Made by a program: the position numbers and the translations under genes. From the NCBI RefSeq assembly GCF_032884065.1, contig NC_088873.1:41067403-41131402 (forward strand): DNA of 64,000 nucleotides. Direction: 5' to 3'. This document shows positions 1-11,235 of this stretch, in pieces. The DNA is from Artemia franciscana. Lineage: Eukaryota > Arthropoda > Branchiopoda > Anostraca > Artemiidae. How positions within the stretch are numbered: position 1 is the first letter of the stretch; the number at the start of each line of letters is the position of its first letter. The notes under the pieces are model-generated. The model was not told the DNA's origin. It saw only the letters and a list, made by a program, of their open reading frames with translations, and searched no databases.

Positions 1-354
1 AAGGGCGGCTAAAAGCGTGCAAAAGGAGGCCTAGTTGCCCACCAATCACTTTTGAATCTTAAAATTGGCACTAAAATTTTATAATTACAATTGAATGAGC
101 CCACAACAATGCTTCTACGAAAACTCCTTCTTAACGAAGTGGCGTAGTGGAAATGGCATATCAATGTTTACTTAGGAAGCGCTACTGCGCTTTCTATGAT
201 TTCCAAGCTGTTATATATAGCTCAAAGTATAACATATTTCGTTAAGTAATATCAAACAATTAATTTATCATGAATAATAATTGGCTTTTGGTGTGAAACC
301 ATCATAAAAGCTAAGAAGGCAATGCCAAAAGTCAAACTCAATAAAATACAAGAA
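1..354. other. No gene recognised
   Basis: AT-rich sequence without a long open frame or a repeat that I can match elsewhere in the window. Confidence 0.5.
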
Positions 355-850
355 TCAAACGGTCGTAGTAAGGAGCTGTAAGTAAAGAGCGACATAGCCC
401 AATACTAACCAAAACACCAAAAAAGGAATTATAATAACAATAGATACACCAAGAGAATTGGTTTTCCTTGCTGTTTTCAAATCTGTAAAATTTACTACGT
501 TTAATGTAATACATCAAAAGCTAAAAGCCTGAGAAAGTTTGTCTTATTTTTGAAAAAGACAGGCAATACTCAAAAATTCGAGGGATCTTCAGGAAAATCA
601 CACCATCAGATTCAGTATATCAGAGAAAAATAGTGTAGACGTTTCAGGCTCCTATCTATAAAATTGCGGAATTTTATTCATTCAAACGGAAATAAGAAGT
701 TCTAGTGTCCTTTTTAAGTGACCAAAAAGACTGTAGGTTAACTAGCCCCCCCTTCCCTTCTACAAGTTTTTCCTCAGAGACACCCGCTCAAAATTTTGGG
801 ATAGCCATTATATTCAGCATAGTTGTAAGGTCTAATTAACTATACTTTTG
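355..850 (+). repeat. Degenerate copy of the hairpin/foldback composite repeat
   Basis: It begins TCAAAC and runs straight into GTAGTAAGGAG, as in better copies at 6361 and 59,303 (reverse), but the terminal hairpin is deleted. Further along it keeps the block 'gttctagtg.cctttttaagtgacc' and the segment on a blocked 'gccatt.tattcagcatag'. It ends just before the large direct repeat that starts at 864. Confidence 0.65.
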
Positions 851-863
851 GGGAACCCCCTTC

Positions 864-2500
864 TTCAATTTAGTTTGGTAAAAATATGCTTCTAATATAC
901 AAAATCAGGTTTTTAATTGTTTGGTTCTTACGCGTTAACCTGAACACACTCAAATTCTTGATCTGAGTAAAACCGGTTCGACTATCTGCGTTCGGAGATA
1001 ACTAGCTTAGCATGAGTGAGATTAACTATTATTCAGGTATATTTTAACTAAATATTTAGTATATAGAGTTGGTTAGGTTAGATATTTAATATAGTGCGTT
1101 CTGCGCGGCCTGCTTTCCATAATTCTATGCTATAGTTTACATAATTTAGTTACTAGATTATTATTTTTGGTATATTACATTAAAATTAACCTAACTTCAC
1201 TTCTTGAGTGTGGTCGGGATAACATGAAAGTACCAATTGTTTAACTATTAGATCTTGTTTAAGGGGGATAGGTTGTTTTTGTCTCTACGTAGGTGTCATG
1301 TTCCTGTTTGTAGCAGTGCAAGCTTTCAATTTCCAACTCAGCCGACAATGCACTTCTCTTTGGGATTTTTTTTTGGAAATGCACAGGGTCCCTTAGAAAA
1401 AGAGAGTTAAAAGAGAGTCAGATCTAAACAAAAAATTATGCTTTGGAATTGCAGACTGTAGTTTTTAAAAACAAATTTTATTTATGCGAAAGAAAGTTGC
1501 AGGACCAAGTTCTCCCTAGGTCTCTGAACCTTATTCAGGTTGTTCCGATGTAAGGTTTTGTCAATCCATTGGTAATTTTCCCACTCATCCACTCACCGGT
1601 CTGGTCACTCCAATCTAAAAAAAAATTATGGCAAAATGTGTTCTATCGTTGCATCACTTATTTTGTCACAAAAAAAAAAACACTTCAACGGTGGAAATAT
1701 CCGAAGTGTCTGGCAGTCGTCTTGTGAAACGCGTGTTACTTTTTTTCTATTTTAAAACAATTTCATATAGATTTTCTCTTTATAATGTTGTTTTTACTTG
1801 GGTTTTTTGAATGATTTCTTGTGTTCATTTATCTGGAATATTTCTACCTTGGAATTTTTCATTAGGAAGGAATTTCTAATTTTCAATCACGGAGTCGGTG
1901 ATTTCTTCTAATTAGTTTTCTTATCCGATACGGCCAGAAGTGGAGACTCTTGGGTTGAGCCTTTTCATCTTTATTATGTTTTAAAACAACCAACGTTTTC
2001 TTAGAAACGTATATGTTTATCTTTTTCATTTTGTTTTAGAGAGCCTTTGTCAGATTCATCTTTTTATATTACAAGCTAAGGGTATGGACCACTTATAAAG
2101 GTTGATTATAAAGGATAACTGGCACTAATGTGGATAAAAAAAATACCAATGCCATCTAATGTTTGTGTGACATAGTGTAGTAATAAGGTAAAATTAGTCT
2201 AATCTGTGTAATTGACGAAATTAGTGTAGTAATAATGATTCAATAATTATGATTTGATTAGAGTAAAAATTGTTTTTTTTTCGTCTCGAACAAACCCTTA
2301 GATAGATTGGAGACCCAATGTATCAAGTCATCGGTCACTAAATGCAAATCCAGTTAACACTAGATAGCTTTTCTGTAATAGGTCGACCTAGGCTCAGCCA
2401 ACGGGGAAGGGGTATTACAATGGTCGTTATCATCGTTTTCTCTACATGTATTCTAATCATATTGGGTACTTCAACGTTTAGCAATTTATTTAGAAATATA
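864..2500. other. Non-coding part of direct repeat copy 1
   Basis: No convincing coding region. Open frames here are short and lie in T-rich or A-rich sequence. I see no promoter or RNA gene that I can support. Confidence 0.5.
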
Positions 2501-2520
2501 TAATTATTAGTTATAAATTG

Positions 2521-2920
2521 ATCAGAAATTCTCCACAGGAATTGTCTTCGGATCGCAACGATTACCCGTCTGACATACCGTATTACAAAACCCGAGCTGA
2601 GCGAAAGTTATGGTTCTTTCCCGCTTTCCAGGGCCAAAAAGAGATTCGGGATCAGATGGCTTGAACATGCTCTGTGGATAAAAGATGACAGATTGCTAAA
2701 AATCGTCCTTTTTGGCCAACCATCTTAGGCTAAATGAAAAGCAGGTTGCCCCGGAGTTGGGTGGGAGGAGGTCAAAATGAAGAATTTAAGATAAATTTGA
2801 ACTTCTTGGGAGGTTGTAAAAAGGGAGGCTCTAACTAGATTGGAACGGAGGAGAAGCGCACGTAGCTGTATTGGCACCAGGCGGCCTGGTGTTGTAGTGA
2901 GCTTAGTAGCCTATTAAATA
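2521..2920 (+). mobile_element. 3' end of a LINE (non-LTR retrotransposon), copy a
   Basis: In interrupted frames the + strand reads NCLRI..., SFPLSRAKKR, then RIRWLEHALWIKDDRLLKI followed by VLFGQPS. This is the conserved stretch after the reverse transcriptase of animal LINEs, typically 'RLRWLGHVLRMKDDRLPKIVLFGQPS'. The 3' tail ends in an A-rich run next to a foldback repeat. It is 5' truncated and carries several stops, so it is a dead copy. Related 3' ends occur at 9785 (duplicate), 22,500 and 52,764 (reverse). Confidence 0.8.
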
Positions 2921-3207
2921 AAAAAAAAACAAGTTTTTTCAACTGAAGGTAAGGAGCGACATTAAAACTTAAAACGAACAGAAATTACCCCGTATATGAA
3001 AGGGGCTGCTCCTTCTTCAACGCCCTGCTCTTTACGCTAAAGTTTTTACTATTTTAAAAAGGAGAGTTGAGAGATAGAGTCAAACTTTAGTGCAAAGAGC
3101 AAAAGGTTGAAGAAGAAGCAGCCCCTTTCATATACGGGGTAATTTCTGTTCGTTTTAAGTTTTAATGTCGCTCCTTGCTTTCAGTTAAAAAAACTTGTTT
3201 TTTTAAT
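2921..3207. repeat. Foldback (long inverted) repeat, ~285 bp
   Basis: Two arms of roughly 120 bases are nearly perfect reverse complements, from AACAAGTTTTTTC at the outer edges to CTAAAGTTT/AAACTTTAG inside, with a spacer of about 35 bases. The arm carries GGAGCGACATTAAAACTTAA and a CCCCGTATATGAAAGGGG-like stretch. The same palindrome recurs at 7742, 10,203, 34,417 and 57,480. Confidence 0.9.
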
Positions 3208-3221
3208 TTAATAAACAAATA

Positions 3222-3590
3222 AACACGCACCCGTGATTTGTCTTCTGGCAAAAAATACGAAATTCCACATTTTTGTAGATTGGACCTTGAAATTTTTTCT
3301 ATAGGGTTCTCCGATACGCTGAATGCGATGGTGCGATTTTTGTTAAGATCCTATAAATTTTAGGGGGTATTACCCCCTATTTTCCAAAATAAGGCAAATT
3401 TTCTCAGGCTCGTAGCTTTTGATGACAAAGACTAAATTTGATGAAACTTATATATTTAAAATCAGCATAAAACTCCGATTCTTTTGATATATCTTTTAGC
3501 ATCTAAATCTCGTTTTTTAGAGTTTCGTTTACTATTGAGCTGGGTCGCTCCTTACTACAGTTCGTTACCAGGAACTGTTTGATTATAGGA
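3222..3590 (-). repeat. Hairpin end of the composite repeat
   Basis: In reverse, it runs from the terminal hairpin (ACAGTTCCTGGTAACGAACTGT, one mismatch from a perfect stem) through AGTAAGGAGCGACCC to the GCGTGTTTATTTGTT segment. In full copies the hairpin end and the foldback are separated by about 1.2 kb, which is missing here. Confidence 0.8.
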
Positions 3591-3639
3591 TTATTGGTTC
3601 GATGCCATCACCCTGTGAATTATTAATAAATAAACAAGC

Positions 3640-3990
3640 ACCCGTGATATTTCTTCTGGAAAAATACACTGATATTTCTTCTGGAAAAATTCCATATTTA
3701 TGTGGATAGGAGCTTGAAACTTCTATAATAGACTTCTTGGATACGCTGAATCTAATGATGTGATTTTCATTAAGATTCCCTGACTTTTAGGGGGTGTTCC
3801 CCTCTTTTTCGAAAACCCGGCAAATATTTTCAGACTTGTAACTTTGGATGGGTTACGTAATGGGTAATCTAATGGTTTGTATCTATTTGAAATCAACATA
3901 ACGAGCCGATTCAATTGAAATGCCTATTGATATCAAAATTCCGTTTTTTAGAGTTTTGGTTACTATCGATCGAGTTTAATTTAATTAATT
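3640..3990 (-). repeat. Second, degenerate hairpin-side fragment of the composite repeat
   Basis: It repeats the adjacent fragment (CACCCGTGAT...TCTTCTGG..AAA..., 'cgctgaatct.atg.tgtgattttc', 'ttttagggggtgtt.cccc') with more divergence, and breaks off at a TATCGATCGA before the hairpin. Confidence 0.65.
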
Positions 3991-4117
3991 TCAGGAAATT
4001 AATTTTTTTACGATTGAATAGACTGAACGAAAGTGTAGATCACAGCTTAATTGACGCTACTTACCCTGCTCAGGAAAAAAAAAATCAAAGGCTTTAAAAT
4101 AGATAAAGTATGGCCCG

Positions 4118-4123
4118 TTTAAT
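4118..4123 (-). promoter_or_regulatory. Possible poly(A) signal ATTAAA of the coiled-coil gene
   Basis: ATTAAA on the minus strand about 160 bases after the stop codon. It is the best-placed near-consensus hexamer, in an AT-rich setting, so chance is possible. Confidence 0.35.
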
Positions 4124-4279
4124 AATGTAGTAAAATATATTCATATAAAGACTAGGAAATTAACTAAATACTCTTGGGATCCTTTTGAAGTTGGATCCTT
4201 AATATTCAGAATAATAAGGCTTTCCTTCAAATATGCTAGAATTATTAAGAAGATTGGTATACAATTTTTCATGTTGACG

Positions 4280-5167
4280 CTATCCTCCTCCTCTACTCCT
4301 ATTAAAGGTATTTCTCCCTCTACCCGTGTTGCACAGGTTTCCTCTTTGTTTATATTCATTATAGCTGCTTCTTGTTGGTGTATGCTCCAAGCTATACTTA
4401 TCTTTGTTTAACTCGTTATCTCCTGGGATTTTCTGCTTCTCCTTCTCAATTTTTCTTCCTAGATCTTTCCCGTGACTACTTCCTCTGCTTGTATTAAAAT
4501 ACGGCTTACTCCTGTTAAAACGGGATATTTCTTCAACTCTGTCGTTCAAAATCAGAATTTCATTTTCAAGCTGAAAAACTACATCCGAGTGGCGCTTAGC
4601 AGAATTTCTTAGCTCTTCGTTGAGCTTATCATACAACTCTTTGAAGCTTTTCTCCTTTTCTAGAGCCACTTTTTTTTCTTGCGCTAGTTGGAATGATACG
4701 TTAACTGCCTTTGTTAGCTGTTCTTTGAGCCTATTACACAGCTCTTTTAAGCTTTTCTCCTTTTGTACTGCCTCTTTTTTTTCTTCTATTAGTTGAAGTG
4801 ATAAAAGTTCTTTTTCGTCAACTGTTTTCCTTAGATCTTCTTTGAGCCTATTACACGACTCATTTGAGCTTTTCTCCTTTTCTGCAGCCTCTTTTTTTTC
4901 TTCCAGTAGTTGAAATGATAAAAGTTCCTTTTCTTCAACTGTTTTCCTTAGCTCTTCTTTGAGCCTATTATTCGACTCTTTTGAGTTTTTCTCCTTTTCT
5001 GAAGCCTCTGTTTTTTCTTCCAGTAGTCTAAATAATGACAATTGTTTTTCCTCAACTGTGTTTCTTAGCTCTTCTTTGAGTTCACTATACTTTCTAGTGG
5101 CCCACCAAACTGCTATGCCAACACATGAAACTGGAATCCCTATTACAAATATTTTTATAGCTGTCAT
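4280..5167 (-). CDS. Membrane-anchored coiled-coil protein with RG-rich tail (295 aa), intronless
   Basis: I do not recognise this as a named gene. The ATG chosen gives MTAIKIFVIGIPVSC; six bases upstream an in-frame TTG exists but ATG is the natural start, about 47 bases from a TATA box. Residues 1-24 form one hydrophobic segment (signal anchor, with short positively charged flank after it). Residues ~26-180 are four copies of a 39-residue repeat of the type LKEELRKTVEEKELLSFQLL, rich in E/K with heptad leucines, i.e. a long coiled coil. A less regular helix follows to ~residue 220. The tail (~225-295) is polar and ends in GRGRNTFNRSRGGG, an RG/RGG-like end that could bind RNA or other partners (inference). 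No intron signals are needed. Expected topology is an ER- or membrane-bound rod, but no function can be assigned. A near-identical truncated copy lies at 11,561-12,136. Confidence 0.7.
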   Translation of the reverse strand: MTAIKIFVIGIPVSCVGIAVWWATRKYSELKEELRNTVEEKQLSLFRLLEEKTEASEKEKNSKESNNRLKEELRKTVEEKELLSFQLLEEKKEAAEKEKSSNESCNRLKEDLRKTVDEKELLSLQLIEEKKEAVQKEKSLKELCNRLKEQLTKAVNVSFQLAQEKKVALEKEKSFKELYDKLNEELRNSAKRHSDVVFQLENEILILNDRVEEISRFNRSKPYFNTSRGSSHGKDLGRKIEKEKQKIPGDNELNKDKYSLEHTPTRSSYNEYKQRGNLCNTGRGRNTFNRSRGGG

Positions 5168-5213
5168 TTTCAAATGCTTTTCTTAATTAATTTCTATTGT
5201 ATGCGTTGCTTCG

Positions 5214-5323
5214 TATATATAAGAGGTATGACGTCATTTTGTCGAACTACAATGATGCTTATGCGAAGAGTGACGTCATACTTTTGCACTCATATGATGT
5301 TTGCTTAATTTGAAATGACGTCA
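5214..5323 (-). promoter_or_regulatory. Promoter: TATA box and three CRE sites
   Basis: A TATATATA box (5214-5221) lies 47 bases upstream of the ATG, so the leader should be about 20 bases long. Upstream are three perfect palindromic TGACGTCA octamers at 5229-5236, 5271-5278 and 5316-5323, spaced 42 and 45 bases apart. TGACGTCA is the site for CREB/ATF-type bZIP factors, so control by cAMP or stress-responsive bZIP proteins is likely (inference). All elements are conserved in the duplicate at 12,180-12,292. Confidence 0.75.
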
Positions 5324-5705
5324 TCGCCTTAGCTAAAATAGCCTGAAAAGTATCGGGGGCATCAATGTTAGGAATCTTTTTTTCCTCCTGCATCATTTTA
5401 TGTATATTCACAACCGGAAGGCACTGATTTTCTAAGATTATTCTTTTGTTGTATCAGAGTTGTGAAGTTTTCAGGGTAGTTTAAAATTTTCATAAGTGTT
5501 ACGAAAGTGAAACTTAATAATTAAAATTATATGTTAAATTTGACAACCTTAACCGTCCGTAAAAATTGAAACATTAGCAACCTAATGGTTCCCAAAGACA
5601 ATTTTACCATCAAAGAAAACCTACACCTTCTTCAAGTGTTTTTTGCCATATCTTATTCAATTCATTTCACTGGTTTTTCACTCCCATTTTGTCATTTAAT
5701 TTCTA
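5324..5705. other. Upstream flank of the coiled-coil gene
   Basis: AT-rich, no open frame or repeat that I can identify. Confidence 0.4.
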
Positions 5706-5850
5706 TATAAAAGCATGTTTTTTCAACCAAAAATAAGGAGCTACATTAAATCTTAATGCGAACAGAACTGATTCCCTTCATAAGGGGGCCACACCTTCTC
5801 GCTCCTTACGTGTAAGTCTTAAAGTTTTCTCGAAAGATGTTCTCAGTGCT
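5706..5850 (+). repeat. Fragment of the foldback arm
   Basis: AAAAGCATGTTTTTTCAACC, then 'aaggagctacattaaatcttaatgcgaacagaa', a diverged version of the arm GGAGCGACATTAAAACTTAAAACGAACAGAA. Only one arm is visible. Confidence 0.6.
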
Positions 5851-6360
5851 ATGTGCTGTGAGCAGCAAGAATTACGTAGAACCGGTTCTTTTTTAAGGAA
5901 AAATAGAAATGTGACCTGATCTAATGTACTTCCAGTATTAAATTATTGGGTTCTATCTTTTTTTCCTTTTTTTGTGATTCTCTCAATGAAAAAAGTTGTC
6001 ATTTTGATCTATATCCCAACATGAGTGCTCGATCTGCATTGTTGGTTATGTCCATCAAGCAGGCAGCTAGAACTATTGCCCTCACACCCAAAAGACTGGA
6101 CTGGAGCTTTAAACTTTAACTCCGTCCTAATTTGAGGAAGTTCTCGTTCATTTGACACAACTTTTCAAATAGTTAGTTAGTCCCTATAAATTAAAACCTA
6201 TGATTACCCTTACAACCTCTGGTTAACATTGCAACCTATTGTTAAGCCTTCGTTTCATGTTCTTGGTAATTGTTTTTAAGTAATTGATATTTACACGGCA
6301 ATCTTACCTCAGTTATTGCTCAAATTTGTCAACGTGTTTCCGTAAATGCCAATATGTCAA
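5851..6360. other. No gene recognised; right edge of direct repeat copy 1
   Basis: Unremarkable sequence that crosses the end of the duplicated unit at 6171. No open frame of note. Confidence 0.4.
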
Positions 6361-8025
6361 ACAGTTCGTGGTAACGAACCGTAGTAAGGAGCGACCCGGC
6401 TCAATAGTAACCGAAACTCTAAAAAATGAAGTTTTGATACCAATAGTTCCATCAAGAGAATCGGATTTTACTGATGATTTCAAATATATAAGTTTCATCA
6501 AGTTTAGTTTTACCCATCAAAAGTTACACGCCCGAGAAAATTTGCCTTATTTTAGAAAATAGGAGGAATCACCCCTTAGAAGTCATAGAATCTTAACGAA
6601 AGTCACACCATCAGATTCAGCGTATCAGAGAACCCTATAGTAGAAGTTTCAAGCTCCTATCTACAAAAATGTAGAATTTTGCATTTTTTGCCACATGACA
6701 GATCACGGATGCGTGTTTATTTGTTTGTTTGTTTTTTTTTCCAGGGGTTATCGTATCAAACCCAGTGGTCCTAGAATGTCATGAAAGGGCTCATTCTGAC
6801 AGAAATTAAAAGTTCTAGGGCCCTTTTTAAGTGACCAAAAAAATTGGAAGGCACCTAGGCCCCCACACACGCTCATTTTTTTTCCCAAAGTCACCAAATG
6901 AAAATTCTGAAATAGCCATTTTATTCAGCATAGTCGAAAAACCTAATATCTATGTCTTTAGAGACGACTTACTCCCCCACAGGAGGGGCTTCAGGTTACA
7001 AACTTTGACCAGTGTTATGGTTATTGGGAAGTGTACAGACGTTTTAGGGGATTTTTTTGGTTGGGGGAGGGGTTGAGGGGAGGGGTTATGTGGGAGCTTT
7101 CCATGGAGGAATCTCTCATTGGAGAAGAGAATTTCCATGAAGGGGGCGCAGGATTTTCTAGCATTAAAAAAAACGAAAGAATAAATATGAAAAAGGTTTT
7201 TTTTTAACTGAAAGTAAGGAGCAGCGTTAAAACTTAAAACGAACAGAAATTACTACGCATATGAGGGGTTTACCTCCCCCTAATACCTTGCACTTTGCGC
7301 TAAAGTATTCTTAGTAATTTCAACTATTTATTCTACCGCCTTTGTGATTCAGGGGTAATTATTAAGAAATTGGAACAAAATTTAAGTTATACTGTAAAGA
7401 GCGAGGCATTGACGAGGGGGCGAACCCCCTCATATACGTAGTAAAAAAATACGAATATACGCAAGTTAATTCGTAAGTTACGTATATTTTTATATTTTTA
7501 CTAATAAAAATGTTCGTAAAAAAATTAAAAGTTCTAGTTGCCTTTTTAAGTAACCAAAAACTAGGAGGGTAACTAGGCCTCCTCCCCCGCTCATTTTTTC
7601 ACAAAATCGTCCGATCAAAACTATGAGAAAGCCATTTAGCCAAAAAAATAAATTAATATGCAAATTTCGTTTTAGTTATTCATGTGCGGAGAGCCAAAAT
7701 CAAAACATGCATTAATTCAAAAACGTTCAAAAATTAAATAAATAAAAAACAAGTTTTTTAAACTGAAACTGAAGACCGATATTAAAACTTAAAACGAACT
7801 GAAAATACTCCGTATATGACAGGGGCTGTTCCCTCCTCAACGCCCCGCTCTTTACGCTAAAGTTTTTTTATTTTTTTAAAAAGTAGAGTTGAGAGAATGA
7901 GTCAAACTTTAGCTTAAAGAGCGGGGCTTTGAGGAGGGAACAGTCCCTATCAAATACGGAGTATTTTCAGTTCGTTTTAAGTTTTAATATCGCTCCTTAC
8001 TTTCAGTTTAAAAAACTTGTTTTTT
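6361..8025 (+). repeat. Full-length composite repeat: hairpin end to foldback end (1.67 kb)
   Basis: The left end is a hairpin (ACAGTTCG, loop TGGTAA, CGAACCGT) preceded by TCAA. There follow GTAGTAAGGAGCGACCC, a GCGTGTTTATTTG segment, a 'gccctttttaagtgacc' block, a G-rich 'gaggggagggg' block, a partly decayed inner foldback at 7190-7450, and a complete terminal palindrome at 7742-8025. There is no coding region, no terminal inverted repeat joining both ends, and no LINE-like tail, so the element is non-autonomous and its class is open. Two other copies of similar length are at 34,417-36,145 and 57,480-59,303 (both reversed). Confidence 0.75.
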
Positions 8026-8136
8026 TATTTAATAAAACCAAAAGAAACTGTAGGCAATAAGATAATATTAGGCTAGGGCCATTTTTTCTGTGATTTTTTT
8101 ATTTTTTAGTCAATTCCTTCTCAAATGAAGTTTAGA

Positions 8137-9780
8137 TTCAATTTAGTTTGGTAAAAATATGCTTCTAATATACAAAATCAGGTTTTAATTGTTTGGTTCT
8201 TACGCGTTAACCTGAACACACTCAAATTCTTGATCTGAGTAAAACCAGTTCGACTATCTGCGTTCGGAGATAACTAGCTTAGCATGAGTGAGATTAACTA
8301 TTATTCAGGTATATTTTAACTAAATATTTAGTATATAGAGTTGGTTAGGTTAGATATTTAATATAGTGCGTTCTGCGCGGCCTGCTTTCCATAATTCTAT
8401 GCTATAGTTTACATAATTTAGTTACTAGATTATTATTTTTGGTATATTATATTAAAATTAACCTAACTTCACTTCTTGAGTGTGGTCGGGATAACATGAA
8501 AGTACCAATTGTTTAACTATTAGATCTTGTTTAAGGGGGATAGGTTGTTTTTTGTCTCTACGTAGGTGTCATGTTCCTGTTTGTAGCAGTGCAAGCTTTC
8601 AATTTCTAACTCAGCCGACAATGCACTTCTCTTTGGGATTTTTTTTTGGAAATGCATAGGGTCCCTCTTTCCCTTAGAAAAAGAGAGTTATAAGAGAGTC
8701 AGATTTAAACAAAAAATTATGCTTTGGAATTGCAGACTGTAGTTTAAAAAAAAAAAATTATTTATGCGAAAGAAAGTTGCAGGACCAAGTTCTCTCTAGG
8801 TCTCTGAACCTTATTCAGGTTGTTCCGATGTAAGGTTTTGTCAATCCATTGGTAATTTTCCCACTCATCCACTCACCGGTCTGGTCACTCCAATCTAAAA
8901 AAAAATTATGGCAAAATGTGTTCTATCGTTGCATCACTTATTTTGTCACAAAAAATAAAAACACTTCAACGGTGGAAATATCCGAAGTGTCTGGCAGTCG
9001 TCTTGTGAAACGCGTGTTACTTTTTTTCTATTTTAAAACAATTTCATATAGATTTTCTCTTTATAATGTTGTTTTTACTTGGGTTTTTTGAATGATTTCT
9101 TGTGTTCATTTATCTGGAATATTTTTACCTTGGAATTTTTCATTAGGAAGGAATTTCTAATTTTCAATCACGGAATCGGTGATTTCTTCTAATTAGTTTT
9201 CTTATCCGATACGGCCAGAAGTGGAGACTCTTGGGTTGAGCCTTTTCATCTTTATTATGTTTTAAAACAACCAACGTTTTCTTAGAAACGTATATGTTTA
9301 TCTTTTTCATTTTGTTTTAGAGAGCCTTTGTCAGATTCATCTTTTTATATTACAAGATAAGGGTATGGACCACTTATAAAGGTTGATTATAAAGGATGAC
9401 TGGCACTAATGTGGATAAAAAAAATACCAATGCCATCTAATGTTTGTGTGACATAGTGTAGTAATAAGATAAAATTAGTCTAATCTGTGTAGTTGACGAA
9501 ATTAGTGTAGTAATAATGATTCAATAATTATGATTTGATTAGAGTAAAAATTGTTTTTTTCGTCTCGAACAAACCCTTAGATAGATTGGAGACCCAATGT
9601 ATCAAGTCATTGGTCACTAAATGCAATTCCAGTTAACGCTAGACAGCTTTTCTGTAATAGGTCGACCTAGGCTCAGCCAACGGGGAAGGGGTATTACAAT
9701 GGTCGTTATCATCGTTTTCTCTACATGTATTCTAATCATATTGGGTACTTCAACGTTTAGCAATTTATTTAGAAATATAT
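8137..9780. other. Non-coding part of direct repeat copy 2
   Basis: Same content as 864-2500; no gene recognised. Confidence 0.5.
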
Positions 9781-9784
9781 AATT

Positions 9785-10200
9785 ATTAGTTATAAATTGA
9801 TCAGAAATTCTCCACAGGAATTGTCTTCGGATCGCAACGATTACCCGTCTGACATACCGTATTTCAAACACCGAGCTGAGCGAAAGTTATGGTTCTTTTC
9901 CGCTTTCCAGGGCCAAAAAGAGATTCGGGATCAGATGGCTTGAACATGCTCTGTGGATAAAAGATGACAGATTGCTAAAAATCGTCCTTTTTGGCCAACC
10001 ATCTTAGGCTAAATGAAAAGCAGGTTGCCCCGGAGTTGGGTGGGAGGAGGTCAAAATGAAGAATTTAAGATAAATTTGAACTTCTTGTGAGGTTGTAAAA
10101 AGGGAGGCTCTAACTAGATTGGAACGGAGGAGAAGCGCACGTAGCTGTATTGGCATCAGGCGGCCTGGTGTTGTAGTGAGCTTAGTAGCCTATTAAATAA
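9785..10200 (+). mobile_element. 3' end of a LINE, copy b (duplicate of the one at 2521)
   Basis: Carries the same RIRWLEHALWIKDD and VLFGQPS stretch with the same internal stops; it was carried along in the duplication rather than inserted independently. Confidence 0.8.
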
Positions 10201-10202
10201 AA

Positions 10203-10490
10203 AAAAAACAAGTTTTTTCAACTGAAGGTAAGGAGCGACATTAAAACTTAAAACGAACAGAATTTACCCCGTATATGAAAGGGGCTGCTCCTTCTTCAAC
10301 GCCCTGCTCTTTACGCTAAAGTTTTTACTGTTTTAAAAAGTAGAGTTGAGAGATAGAGTCAAACTTTAGTGCAAAGAGCAAGGGGTTGAAGAAGAAGCAG
10401 CCCCTTTCATATACGGGGTAATTTCTGTTCGTTTTAAGTTTTAATGTCGCTCCTTACTTTCAGTTAAAAAAACTTGTTTTTTTTATTTAA
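10203..10490. repeat. Foldback repeat (duplicate)
   Basis: Copy of the palindrome at 2921. It differs by few bases, some of which restore pairing (for example the arm ends CTCCTTACTTTCAG here). Confidence 0.9.
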
Positions 10491-10499
10491 TAAACAAAT

Positions 10500-11235
10500 A
10501 AACACGCACCCGTGATTTGTCTTCTGGCAAAAAATACGAAATTCCACATTTTTGTAGATTGGACCTTGAAATTTTTTCTATAGGGTTCTCTGATACGCTG
10601 AATGCGATGGTGCGATTTTTGTTAAGATCCTATAACTTTTAGGGGGTATTACCCCCTATTTTCCAAAATAAGGCAAATTTTCTCAGGCTCGTAACTTTTG
10701 ATGACAAAGACTAAATTTGATGAAACTTATATATTTAAAATCAGCATAAAACTCCGATTCTTTTGATATATCTTTTAGCATCTAAATTCCGTTTTTTAGA
10801 GTTTCGTTTACTATTGAGCTGGGTCGCTCCTTACTACAGTTCGTTACCACGAACTGTTTGATTATAGGATTATTGGTTCGATGCCATCACCCTGTGAATT
10901 ATTAATAAATAAACAAGCACCCGTGATATTTCTTCTGGAAAAATACACTGATATTTCTTCTGGAAAAATTCCATATTTATGTGGATAGGAGCTTGAAACT
11001 TCTATAATAGACTTCTTGGATACGCTGAATCTAATGATGTGATTTTCATTAAAATTCCCTGACTTTTAGGGGGTGTTCCCCTCTTTTTCGAAAACCCGGC
11101 AAATATTTTCAGACTTGTAACTTTGGATGGGTTACGTAATGGGTAATCTAATGGTTTGTATCTATTTGAAATCAACATAACGAGCCGATTCAATTGAAAT
11201 GCCTATTGATATCAAAATTCCGTTTTTTAGTTTTG
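10500..11235 (-). repeat. Hairpin-side fragments of the composite repeat (duplicates)
   Basis: Counterparts of 3222-3590 and 3640-3960. The hairpin here is perfect: ACAGTTCG, loop TGGTAA, CGAACTGT on the minus strand (10,832-10,857 region). Confidence 0.8.

Larger units (their letters stand above)
864..6171. repeat. Large direct repeat, copy 1 (segmental tandem duplication)
   Basis: This unit is repeated almost base for base at 8137-13,141, with scattered single differences (about 1 % by eye). Identity starts at TTCAATTTAGTTTGG and stops after CTTTTCAAATA; flanks differ on both sides. The unit contains a LINE 3' end, a foldback repeat, two fragments of the composite repeat and a complete coiled-coil gene. 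Compared with copy 2 it has the undeleted gene and lacks the TATCGATA-rich insert. The low divergence points to a recent event. Confidence 0.95.

Noticed and set aside
1628-1810. 60-codon open frame, also present in the duplicate at 8849-9091 in longer form
   Set aside because: T-rich sequence with no domain; the extension differs between nearly identical copies because of a small indel.
4141-4359. 72-codon frame overlapping the end of the coiled-coil gene, with a hydrophobic segment
   Set aside because: It overlaps the tail of the better supported gene in another frame and lacks its own start context; it would need a frameshift to be used.
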